From assembly GCA_021162805.1 (NCBI GenBank), contig JAGGXZ010000192.1:1-34875 (forward strand): DNA of 34,875 nucleotides. The letters run 5' to 3'. A model generated the notes under the pieces. It made no database searches. It saw only the letters and a list, made by a program, of their open reading frames with translations, and was not told the DNA's origin. The position numbers and the translations under genes were made by a program. Source of the DNA: Candidatus Poribacteria bacterium. Lineage in GTDB: Bacteria; Poribacteria; WGA-4E; B28-G17. Shown piece by piece: positions 27,420-34,749 of this stretch (position 1 is the stretch's first letter; the number at the start of each line of letters is the position of its first letter).

Positions 27420-30400
27420 ATGCGAGAGATATCCGAAAACGCTATGAGGATATTGAGGGCCAAGTACCTGCTTGAAGGGGAAACGGTTGAGGAGATGTTT
27501 CACAGGGTCGCCAGCGCCGTCGCCCAAGCCGAGGCTGAAAGCGAGAAGTGGAGCTCGATCTTCTATGATCTGCTTTCAAGCTGGGATTTCGTTCCGGGAG
27601 GACGGATACTCGCCGGGGCCGGAACTCCTAACGGACAACTCTTTAACTGTTTTGTCCTGCCCATAGAGGACTCGATGGAGAGCATCTTCGAGACCCTTAA
27701 GAACGCCGCCTTAGTGCTGAAAGCCGGAGGCGGAACGGGATTCTCCTTCTCAAGGCTCAGGCCCAAGGGAGATGTGGTCGCCACCTCAAGGGGGATAGCC
27801 TCCGGACCGGTCTCGTTTATCAAGGTTTTCGACTCAGCGGCGGGGATCATTCGCCAGGGAGGGATGCGCAGAGGAGCTAACATGGCGATCCTGCGCGTGG
27901 ATCACCCGGATATTATGGAGTTCATCTCATGTAAGGCCAGGGAAGGCGAGCTTAGCAACTTCAACATATCGGTCGGAGTCACGGATAAATTCATGGAGGC
28001 GCTTGAAAGGGACGAGGAATTCCCCCTCATCCATCCTAACACCAAGAAGGTCGTGAAAAAGCTTCCCGCTAGGGAGATATTCGACCTGATGGTCGAGATG
28101 GCATGGCGTAACGGCGAACCGGGGGCCGTCTTCCTCGACACGATAAACAGGTTCAACCCCACCCCGGCCTTGGGCGAGATCGAATCCACCAATCCGTGTA
28201 TAGTGGGCGATGCTCTCGTGGCGACGGAGCACGGATTGATGAGGATGGAGGAGTTGGTAAGGCGGTATGCCGAGGGAGGAATAAGGGTCGCCGTCGATAG
28301 AAGAATGCTCGGAATGAGCCAGATGCTTTTTGAAGGCACAACCGGCCAACCCATATGGGCGATCGAGGAGGGAGTGGAGTTCCTTCCCATCTCCAGGGCC
28401 TTCAAAACGGGGGTGAAACCGACGGTTAAGGTGACCACGAGATCGGGTTGCGAGCTGATCCTCACCCCGGATCACAAGGTGATGACAACCCGGGGATGGG
28501 TTCCCGCCGGCGAGCTCATACCCGGCAGGGATGAGATCTTCATCCAGTCCGGAGCAGGCCTGTTTAACGATGAAAGGAAACTGCCGTTTGAGGTTCGAAA
28601 TGAATATAAGGGATCAAATGGAAGAACCTACAGGCTGAACCTGCCTGGGGAGTGGTCATATGAGCTGGGGTTCGTTCTGGGATGGCTCGTCGGGGACGGC
28701 TGGGTGCGCAGCGGAGATAAAAACTGCCGTGTCGGTTTCACCTTCGGCGAGGACGATCTGGAGGTGATGGAGGAGATAAAGAGGATCGTAAACGGATGGT
28801 ATGGGGCCGATATCAAGCCGGTTAAGAGGGGAAACGGTATCTATCATCTGTCATATCACAGCCGATTCCTCGTCGATTTCTTCCTCAAGCTTGGGGTAAA
28901 ACCGGTCAAGGCGGCGGAGAAGGAGGTGCCGGAGAGCATCTTCGGCGCGCCACGAGATGCCGTCATCGGCTTCCTGCGAGGACTGTTCACGGCCGATGGG
29001 ACAGCCGAGTATTACGAGGAACATGGGATCTTCTACGTCAGATTGACCTCAAAGTCCTTGAAGCTTCTCAAAGGGGTGCAGCTGCTTCTCCTGAACCTCG
29101 GAATAAGATCTAGAATCTTCGATAGATCTAGACCTCAACGGAGCGGTTTCAAATACCGAACCGTTTCAGGGGAGGAGAGGGTTTATAAACTTGACGGTAT
29201 CTGCTACGAGCTCAGCGTAACCCGCCAGAACGTGAAAAAGTTTGCGGATATGATCGGCTTCCACGGCGGTAAACATTCGGATAAACTCGATCGAATGATT
29301 CACAGACGGCTTCGCCGCGAGAACTTCATCGACGTGGTTGAATCCGTTGAGAAGGACAGACGCCGCACCGTTTACGACCTCACGGTTCCCATCGCCCACT
29401 CTTTTATTACAAATGGAATAGTTATATCAAATTGTGGCGAACAACCTCTTTTACCGAACGAAGCTTGCTGTTTGGGCTCCATAAATTTAGCAAATCTTGT
29501 TAAAAATGGTGATTTCGATTGGGAGAGGCTGGGCGAGGTCACGCGGCTGGCGGTCAGGTTCCTCGATGACGTGATAGATGTGACCAGGTATCCGCTCGCG
29601 GAGATCGAGAAGATGTCGAAGGGAAACCGAAAGATAGGGCTGGGCATTATGGGCTGGGCGGATGCTCTTTATCAGATGGGGATCCCCTACGATTCGGAGG
29701 AGGGAATCGAAAAGGCCGAGGAGGTGATGAAGTTCATAAATGAAGCCGCATGGGGCGCCTCAGAGGAGCTGGCCAGGGAGAAGGGACCGTTCCCGTTCAT
29801 AGAGCACGCCGTGAAACCGGATTGGCTCCGACGGAACGCCGCCGTCACGACCATCGCTCCTACGGGCTCCATATCGATGATCTCCGAGGCCTCCTCCGGA
29901 ATAGAACCCGTTTTCGCACTTGTCTATTACAAGAAGGTGCTGGAAGGAGAGAAGCTCCCGGAGGTCAACAGATATCTCGTTCAGGCGCTGAAGGAGAAAG
30001 GGCTTTACTCGGAGGAGCTGATCAGGAAAATAGAGGAGAAGGGCTCGATAAGGGAGATACCGGAGATACCCGAGGAGATCAAGCGAGTGTTCGTCACCTC
30101 CATGGACATAGCGCCTGAGTGGCATGTCAGGATGCAGGCCGCCTTTCAGAAGTACACCGATAACGCCGTGTCCAAATGTCTGGCTAAAGGCACACTGATT
30201 CCAACTAACAAGGGGCTTATACCTATCGAGGAGTTAGGTTTTGCTAGAGGAGATGATGTCTTCGCCGATCCTATCAGTGGGTTAAAGGTCGTCGGTCCCG
30301 ATGGTAAATGGCATGACGTCACAGCTCATTACTCCGGTGGAATTCAGAGGACAAAGATCATCCGATTGAGCAATGGGACGAAAATCGAGGGGACATTCAA

Positions 30401-31463
30401 CCATAGGATAATGACGATCAACGGGTGGCGTCGTCTAGACGAGCTGAAACCCGGTGATCTAATAGTTTGTACGCGCCCTGTTTCTTCCGGGAAATTGGGG
30501 GAAATACCCGGGTGGGTTATTGGTATTGGGTTCATTGGGTTATTGGGTTCATCGGGCAGTAAACTCAATATATCCTATAAACCCTATAACCCAATAAATC
30601 CTGTAACTTTCCTGTTAAATCCGGCGGACGGCAGACAGTGGACAGCGGACGTTGAAGATCGATATCTCGTGAAGGTGGCTGAGATCGAAGAAGGTGAGTC
30701 AGAGGTATATGACATAGAAGTCTCCGAAGTGCATAGCTATGTCGTGGACGGTGTGATCACTCATAACACGATTAACCTCCCACATGAGGCCACCAGGGAG
30801 GATGTAGCAAGGGCGTTCAAGCTCGCCTATGAGCTTGGATGCAAGGGGATAACCATCTACCGCTACGGCAGCCGTGAGGAACAGGTGCTCAACCTCGTCT
30901 CAGAGGAGAGGAGGAAGGAGACGAGAGGCAAAGTTGGTCCTCGTCCTCGTCCCACCGTCACAAGAGGTGCTACTATCAGGATGTTAACCGGCTGCGGCAA
31001 GCTCTATGTGACCATAAACGAAGATGAACAGGGGTTGATCGAGGTGTTCGTCAACGCCGGCAAGAGCGGCGGATGCGTCGCATCGCAAAACGAAGCCATA
31101 GGGAGGCTGATCTCACTGGGACTTCGCTCAGGGGTTGACGTTCAGGCGATAATCAAAGAGATGAGGGGGATAAAATGCCCGCAGCCCGCATGGCAGGATG
31201 GAGAGCTGATCCAATCCTGCGCCGACGCCATAGGCAGGGCGATAGAGCTATATCTGCGCCAGAACGGGAAGTGGGAATCCGAGGCGCAGATCAAGTCGGT
31301 TCAGTTCTCCTCTCCGCCATCGCAGCAGGCAAGTTCCCGGTCATCGTCCATATCCTCGAACGAAGCGGGTATGCCGCCGGAGTGCCCTAAGTGCGGAGGG
31401 CCACTGGAGTTCGTGGAAGGATGCGTCGTGTGTAGGAACTGCGGCTATAGCAAGTGTGATTGA
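27420..31463 (+). CDS. nrdJ: Adenosylcobalamin-dependent (class II) ribonucleotide reductase with two inteins
   Basis: 1347 codons; 738 remain after removal of two inteins (residues 260-671 and 920-1116), normal for NrdJ. Extein marks: WDFVPGGRILAGAG, FNCFVLPIEDSMESIF, LKAGGGTGFSFSRLRP, RQGGMRRGANMAIL, the active-site NPC(GE) motif split by intein 1, TTIAPTGSISMISEASSGIEP, YTDNAVSK|TINLPHEA split by intein 2, then a TSCPD-type domain (AGKSGGCVASQNEAIGRL) and a C-terminal zinc ribbon (CPKCGG..CRNCGYSKC). The enzyme makes dNTP precursors from ribonucleotides using B12. ATG at 27420 follows GGGGAGAGGG. dcd lies 14 bases downstream and is functionally linked. No cobalamin riboswitch was recognised. 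Confidence 0.95.
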   Translation: MREISENAMRILRAKYLLEGETVEEMFHRVASAVAQAEAESEKWSSIFYDLLSSWDFVPGGRILAGAGTPNGQLFNCFVLPIEDSMESIFETLKNAALVLKAGGGTGFSFSRLRPKGDVVATSRGIASGPVSFIKVFDSAAGIIRQGGMRRGANMAILRVDHPDIMEFISCKAREGELSNFNISVGVTDKFMEALERDEEFPLIHPNTKKVVKKLPAREIFDLMVEMAWRNGEPGAVFLDTINRFNPTPALGEIESTNPCIVGDALVATEHGLMRMEELVRRYAEGGIRVAVDRRMLGMSQMLFEGTTGQPIWAIEEGVEFLPISRAFKTGVKPTVKVTTRSGCELILTPDHKVMTTRGWVPAGELIPGRDEIFIQSGAGLFNDERKLPFEVRNEYKGSNGRTYRLNLPGEWSYELGFVLGWLVGDGWVRSGDKNCRVGFTFGEDDLEVMEEIKRIVNGWYGADIKPVKRGNGIYHLSYHSRFLVDFFLKLGVKPVKAAEKEVPESIFGAPRDAVIGFLRGLFTADGTAEYYEEHGIFYVRLTSKSLKLLKGVQLLLLNLGIRSRIFDRSRPQRSGFKYRTVSGEERVYKLDGICYELSVTRQNVKKFADMIGFHGGKHSDKLDRMIHRRLRRENFIDVVESVEKDRRRTVYDLTVPIAHSFITNGIVISNCGEQPLLPNEACCLGSINLANLVKNGDFDWERLGEVTRLAVRFLDDVIDVTRYPLAEIEKMSKGNRKIGLGIMGWADALYQMGIPYDSEEGIEKAEEVMKFINEAAWGASEELAREKGPFPFIEHAVKPDWLRRNAAVTTIAPTGSISMISEASSGIEPVFALVYYKKVLEGEKLPEVNRYLVQALKEKGLYSEELIRKIEEKGSIREIPEIPEEIKRVFVTSMDIAPEWHVRMQAAFQKYTDNAVSKCLAKGTLIPTNKGLIPIEELGFARGDDVFADPISGLKVVGPDGKWHDVTAHYSGGIQRTKIIRLSNGTKIEGTFNHRIMTINGWRRLDELKPGDLIVCTRPVSSGKLGEIPGWVIGIGFIGLLGSSGSKLNISYKPYNPINPVTFLLNPADGRQWTADVEDRYLVKVAEIEEGESEVYDIEVSEVHSYVVDGVITHNTINLPHEATREDVARAFKLAYELGCKGITIYRYGSREEQVLNLVSEERRKETRGKVGPRPRPTVTRGATIRMLTGCGKLYVTINEDEQGLIEVFVNAGKSGGCVASQNEAIGRLISLGLRSGVDVQAIIKEMRGIKCPQPAWQDGELIQSCADAIGRAIELYLRQNGKWESEAQIKSVQFSSPPSQQASSRSSSISSNEAGMPPECPKCGGPLEFVEGCVVCRNCGYSKCD
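28197..29432 (+). other. NrdJ intein 1 with LAGLIDADG homing endonuclease
   Basis: Residues 260-671 (412 aa). The N-terminal block starts C260-IVGDALVATEHG; block B is TRSGCELILTPDHKVMTTRGW. Endonuclease motifs are LGWLVGDGW (residues 420-428, D426) and FLRGLFTADG (518-527, D526), both with the catalytic Asp. Block F is RRTVYDLTVPIAHSFITNG and block G is IVISN671, followed by +1 Cys672. The penultimate residue is Ser where most inteins have His. The insertion point is NP|C in the active-site NPCGE motif, so Cys672 would be the thiyl-radical cysteine after splicing. Confidence 0.9.
30513..30600. repeat. Inverted array of GGGTTAT-type units inside intein 2
   Basis: Left arm: repeated TGGGTTAT / TGGGTTCAT units (8-9 nt). 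Right arm: the complementary ATAAACCC / ATAACCCA units. ATTGGGTTAT (30534-30543) pairs perfectly with ATAACCCAAT (30586-30595). It is translated in frame as part of the intein linker and reads as Gly/Ile/Asn/Pro-rich sequence. Confidence 0.75.
30623..30650 (+). repeat. Four 7-nt GCGGAC-type units inside intein 2
   Basis: GGCGGAC, GGCAGAC, AGTGGAC, AGCGGAC follow one another exactly at 7-nt spacing. The same word family fills the core of the element at 32275-32424. No inverted partner is present here. Confidence 0.75.
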
Positions 31464-31477
31464 TGAAGAGGTGAGAT

Positions 31478-32059
31478 ATGGTTCTTTCGGACAGAGATAT
31501 CGTCAGATATATGGAGATGGGGAAGATAAGGATAACCCCGCCGCCCGATCTGTCCGTCCAGTTGGGCTCCTGCTCGCTGGATTTAAGGCTGGGGAACGTG
31601 TTCAGGGTTTTCGAGCACAGCAGACATCCGTATATCGATCTGAGGGAGAGGGTAGATCTGAACGACATGATGCGAAAGGTCGTCGTTCCGGACGGCGAAC
31701 CGTTCATCATGCAGCCGGGCGAATTTGTGCTCGCCACGACCCTTGAGGTAATAGAGCTCGCGGATGACATCCTGGGAAGGCTTGAGGGGCGTAGCAGCTT
31801 GGGAAGGCTCGGTATAATCGTGCACAGCACTTCGGGTGTGTTCGACCCGGGGTGGATCGGCAAGGCGACGATGGAGTTGGGGAACCTGGGAAGGATGCCG
31901 GTGGCGCTTTATCCGGGGATGCGTATCTGCGCCTTCACCTTCGAGCTTTTAACCTCTCCGGCCAAGGTTCCCTACAACAGGAAACCCTCCAGCAAGTATG
32001 CCGGCCAGATGGAGCCGGAGGCCAGCAAGATAACGGTGGAAGGGATAGGTGAAGAATAA
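31478..32059 (+). CDS. dcd: dCTP deaminase
   Basis: 193 residues. The opening LSDRDIVRYMEMGKIRITPPPDLSVQLGSCSLDLRLG and the core LEGRSSLGRLGIIVHSTSGVFDPGW.GKATMELGN are diagnostic of the dCTP deaminase/dUTPase trimer family; the Glu in MELGN is the catalytic residue and RSSLGR binds the phosphates. The enzyme deaminates dCTP to dUTP (some members also hydrolyse dUTP to dUMP), feeding thymidylate synthesis. A bifunctional version cannot be excluded by eye. It starts 14 bases after nrdJ with GAAGAGGTGAG upstream, and the pair forms a dNTP supply operon. Confidence 0.93.
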   Translation: MVLSDRDIVRYMEMGKIRITPPPDLSVQLGSCSLDLRLGNVFRVFEHSRHPYIDLRERVDLNDMMRKVVVPDGEPFIMQPGEFVLATTLEVIELADDILGRLEGRSSLGRLGIIVHSTSGVFDPGWIGKATMELGNLGRMPVALYPGMRICAFTFELLTSPAKVPYNRKPSSKYAGQMEPEASKITVEGIGEE

Positions 32060-32063
32060 GATT

Positions 32064-32215
32064 CGCTCATATTATCGTTAAGTGTAGCGGAGATCCGGGA
32101 GGTCAGAAATGCTTATTTCTTAGGGTTGGAAGGAGACAGGAAACAGGAGGCAGGGGAAAACCTATATTCCTGTCTCCTATCGATGATATCGCTATACTCA
32201 AGAGAAATAAGAGCG
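32064..32215. mobile_element. 152-bp short inverted-repeat element, copy 1
   Basis: The left end (32064-32094) begins CGCTCATATTATCGTTAAGT and continues GTAGCGGAGAT. The right end (32190-32215), read inward on the minus strand, begins CGCTCTTATTTCTCTTGAGT; 19 of 26 positions pair with the left end. The core holds 7-nt units GGAGACA GGAAACA GGAGGCA (32132-32152) and a perfect 12-bp stem, AGGAGACAGGAA (32131-32142) with TTCCTGTCTCCT (32167-32178). No coding capacity. No clear target duplication: ATAAGATT on the left, CTCTCATT on the right. It starts four bases after the dcd stop. Confidence 0.75.
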
Positions 32216-32274
32216 CTCTCATTTATCTCCAGTAAGAAAATTCGCCAGAAATTACGATGTGAGATCTGGCAGAA
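32213..32274. repeat. Partial element end between copies 1 and 2
   Basis: From 32213 the sequence CGCTCTCATTTATCTCCAGT resembles the element's right-end type (about 17 of 20 positions), but reads rightwards, back-to-back with copy 1 through the palindrome GAGCGCTC (32211-32218). GCCAGA and TCTGGC (32244 and 32265 regions) form a 6-bp inverted pair. It is probably a broken or older copy; the far end is missing or overwritten by copy 2. Confidence 0.4.
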
Positions 32275-32424
32275 CGCTTATATTATCGCTGAGTGTAGCA
32301 GAGATTTTTAAAGCTACCGTCCGCAGTCGGCAGTCCGCCGTCCGCCGTTATTCCGCTGCGGACCGCGGACGGTGGACGGCGGACAATTAGCCATAGATTA
32401 CTACACTCAAGGGAAATAAGAGCG
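32275..32424. mobile_element. 150-bp short inverted-repeat element, copy 2, with 8-bp target duplication
   Basis: The left end is CGCTTATATTATCGCTGAGT then GTAGCAGAGAT; the right end, read inward, is CGCTCTTATTTCCCTTGAGT then GTAG. The direct repeat TGGCAGAA flanks it exactly (32267-32274 and 32425-32432). The core is an inverted heptad array: CCGTCCG CAGTCGG (32317-32330), CAGTCCG CCGTCCG (32331-32344), CCGTTAT, then TGCGGAC CGCGGAC (32357-32370) and GGTGGAC GGCGGAC (32371-32384). No ORF. It looks like a non-autonomous, MITE-like element moved by a transposase elsewhere. Confidence 0.82.
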
Positions 32425-32452
32425 TGGCAGAAAATTATGAGGGTAGATCAGA

Positions 32453-32908
32453 GTGCCGATTAATCGAATCGTCATTAAAAATTACAAGAGCTTGGAGGAC
32501 CTCTCTCTTGACCTGAAGCGCTTTATGGTCTTCATCGGGCCGAATAACGCCGGTAAAAGCAACCTGTTCGACGGTCTGAGCTTCCTTTCAGACCTGGTTA
32601 AGAGCGACCTCGGCGTTATACGACAGAGAGGAAGGTTTGAGCAAATCGTGTTCAACGGGGAAATCGATCGGGTGATCTCCTTCGAGATCTTCGGCGAGAT
32701 GGACATAGACGGTGAAAGTAGACGCTATAGATACCTTATCGAGTTAGAGGGTGACCGCTTTGGAGGTTGCTTTAACAGGAAAGAACTTTTCCTGTTGCTT
32801 CAAGATGATGAATGGCAGAAGATTCTTGAATTTCCGACAGATCAAGGAACCGCCGTTGAGAGAAGTCTTGAAAGCGCTGACCCTTGGAGAGATATGGTTT
32901 TCAGGTAG
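32453..32908 (+). pseudogene. Truncated AAA15/COG4637-like ATPase
   Basis: 151 codons from GTG at 32453. The N-terminal part is typical: INRIVIKNYKSLEDLSLDL, then Walker A GPNNAGKSN and LFDGLSFLSDL. Relatives are about 350-450 residues with Walker B and a C-terminal switch region; all of that is missing here. The product ends abruptly at DPWRDMVFR. An internal deletion is likely, because the start of a DUF4276-like gene (the frequent partner of such ATPases) follows directly. It begins 21 bases after the flanking repeat of mobile element copy 2. Such ATPase pairs are often tied to phage defence, but this copy should be inactive. Confidence 0.65.
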
Positions 32909-32923
32909 TATAGGAGGAGTTCC

Positions 32924-33171
32924 TTGAAGATAGCCCTATTTGTCGAGGGGTTGGAGAATACCTAAGTGCTGGGGGCAAAATTAGAATTTCCCCATCCTCA
33001 ACATTAGAATGCAGGCCGAAGGAGGTTATGAGGTCTCTCTTTAGAAAAGCAGGCAGATCTTTTCGTCCCACACACGATAATCCTAAGATCGCCCTGAAGA
33101 TTGATATCAACAAGGCGATGCGGCATAATAGAAGTTTCTCTGAATTTCGGGATCTGATAGAGGATCCCTGA
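32924..33171 (+). pseudogene. Remnant of a DUF4276-like gene (frameshift and deletion)
   Basis: TTG at 32924 with AGGAGGAG five bases upstream encodes LKIALFVEG, the usual opening of DUF4276 (Toprim-like) proteins, but the frame stops within 14 codons. One frame over, from about 32942, an open stretch runs to TGA at 33169 and ends in KIALKIDINKAMRHNRSFSEFRDLIEDP, which resembles the C-terminal segment of that family. The whole is only about 80 codons where about 190-220 are expected, so both a shift and an internal loss are inferred. The family call rests on short motifs. Confidence 0.45.
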
Positions 33172-33188
33172 ATCCGAGGTGTTTGAGG

Positions 33189-34703
33189 ATGAGTGATATG
33201 AGAGCTGATAAAGTTAGGGTTCGTATAGCTCCCGCTCCCACGGGACATATGCATCTGGGAAACGCCAGAACCGCCCTCTTCAACTGGCTCTTTGCGAGAC
33301 ATCACGGCGGGAAGTTCATCCTTCGTATAGATGACACGGACGAAGAGCGCTCCTCCGAGGAGTCCATAAAGGCCATCCTCGACGCACTGAGATGGTTGAA
33401 GATGGATTGGGATGAGGGACCTGAGGTGGGAGGGCCATATGGGCCTTATATCCAGTCACAGAGGATAGATATCTACAGGCGATACGCCCGTAAGCTCGTG
33501 GAGGATGGCAGGGCCTATTATTGCTACTGCACAAGGGAGGAGCTGGCCGCCGAGAGGGAGGAGGCGCGTAAGCAAGGCAAGCCCTTCAAATATTCGGGCA
33601 GATGCAAAGGGTTGACCGATGAGGAGAGGAGGAGGTTCGAATCTGAGGGAAGGGTCCCCACCATAAGGCTTAACCTCGAGGCGGCGTGGGATTCCTCTGA
33701 GGGGAAGATCGTCGTCGACGACCTTGTGCTGGGCGAGGTCGAATTCAAACTGAGCGCCTTCGACGATTTCATAATCCTCAAATCCACCGGTATGCCCGTC
33801 TACAACTTCGCCACCGTCATAGATGACCATCTCATGCGGATAACCCACGTCATACGGGCGTCGGAACACCTTTCAAACACGCCCAAACAGATTCTGATCT
33901 ACAAGGCGTTAGGGGTCAAGCCACCGCTTTTCGCCCACGTGCCGATGGTCTTGGGAAGCAGCAAGGGAGAGAAGCTCAGCAAACGTCACGGCGCCGTCTC
34001 TGTGGAGTGGTATCGGGATGAGGGATATCTCCCGGAAGCCATGATAAACTTCCTGGTCAGGCTCGGATGGTCGTATGACGATAAGGAGGAGATCTTCTCC
34101 CTGGACGATCTGATAGAGAAATTTGATCTCAACAGGGTCGGCAAAAGCGGCAGCGTCTTCGACATCAAGAAGCTCAACTGGCTTAACGGCAAATACATAA
34201 TGATGATGTCGCTCTCCGAGAGGACAGACGCCGTCATTCCCTTCCTGGAGAGAGAGGGGCTGATCAGGAGGGAGGAGATCACCCCGCAGAGACGAAAGTG
34301 GCTGGAGAGGATGGTGGAGGCCGTGGGAGATAGGATGACCAAGCTCTCGGACATAGTAACCTACACATCCTATCTCTTCGTGGAGGAGATCGAGTACGCG
34401 AAGGACGGGATAAAGTGGCTCTCCAGGGAACACGTCCCTGGAATGCTCAGAGAGGTTCGAGATGTGCTTGCCGATGTCGATCCGTTCGACGCCGAGCATA
34501 TAGAGAGGGCGCTTCGCGAGTATATCGAAAGATCGGGAATCAAACCGATACAGGTGATGCAGCCGATAAGGGTGGCGCTGACGGGTAAGACGGTTGGTCC
34601 GGGGCTGTTCGACGTGATTGAGCTTATGGGCAAAGAGAGGGTGCTGGGACGGCTGGAGAGGGGAGCGAGAGAGGCGTTAAACCTCCGACAAGCTGAGGCG
34701 TAG
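33189..34703 (+). CDS. gltX: Glutamyl-tRNA synthetase
   Basis: About 504 residues, normal for bacterial GluRS. HIGH-type motif APAPTGHMHLGNARTALFNW near the N-terminus, FILRIDDTDEERSS, YYCYCT, the anticodon-side catalytic motif KLSKRHGA (KMSKS type), and a helical C-terminal domain ending in IKPIQVMQPIRVALTGKTVGPGLFDVIELMGKERVLGRLERG, which is strongly family-specific. It charges tRNA-Glu (possibly also tRNA-Gln if GatCAB is present). ATG at 33189 has GAGGTG seven bases upstream; TTG 33183 and ATG 33198 are alternatives. No promoter was recognised in the decayed region upstream. Confidence 0.95.
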   Translation: MSDMRADKVRVRIAPAPTGHMHLGNARTALFNWLFARHHGGKFILRIDDTDEERSSEESIKAILDALRWLKMDWDEGPEVGGPYGPYIQSQRIDIYRRYARKLVEDGRAYYCYCTREELAAEREEARKQGKPFKYSGRCKGLTDEERRRFESEGRVPTIRLNLEAAWDSSEGKIVVDDLVLGEVEFKLSAFDDFIILKSTGMPVYNFATVIDDHLMRITHVIRASEHLSNTPKQILIYKALGVKPPLFAHVPMVLGSSKGEKLSKRHGAVSVEWYRDEGYLPEAMINFLVRLGWSYDDKEEIFSLDDLIEKFDLNRVGKSGSVFDIKKLNWLNGKYIMMMSLSERTDAVIPFLEREGLIRREEITPQRRKWLERMVEAVGDRMTKLSDIVTYTSYLFVEEIEYAKDGIKWLSREHVPGMLREVRDVLADVDPFDAEHIERALREYIERSGIKPIQVMQPIRVALTGKTVGPGLFDVIELMGKERVLGRLERGAREALNLRQAEA

Positions 34704-34749
34704 CATAGAAGGCGGACCGGGACAAGATTAAGACAAGATTAGATGGTAT

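Larger units (their letters stand above)
30177..30767 (+). other. NrdJ intein 2, mini-intein with repeat insertion
   Basis: Residues 920-1116 (197 aa). It starts C920-LAKGTLIPTNKG; block B is SNGTKIEGTFNHRIMTINGW; block F is SEVYDIEVSEVHSYVVDG; block G is VITHN1116, followed by +1 Thr1117 in the conserved SK|TINLP site. There is no endonuclease. The linker at residues 1031-1077 is encoded by inverted GGGTTAT-type units and four 7-nt GCGGAC units, separated by about 20 bases. Without it the splicing domain would be about 150 residues, the normal mini-intein size. Confidence 0.88.

Noticed and set aside
32126-32311. Open frame of 61 codons across the repeat elements.
   Set aside because: It runs through inverted repeats of two separate elements and has no ribosome site or family resemblance.
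32317-32384. Regular repeats that might suggest a CRISPR array.
   Set aside because: Units are 7 nt, contiguous, inverted about a centre and have no spacers or cas genes.
34725-34745. Direct repeat ACAAGATTA (twice, 11 bases apart) after gltX.
   Set aside because: Too short to interpret; no terminator shape and no further copies.
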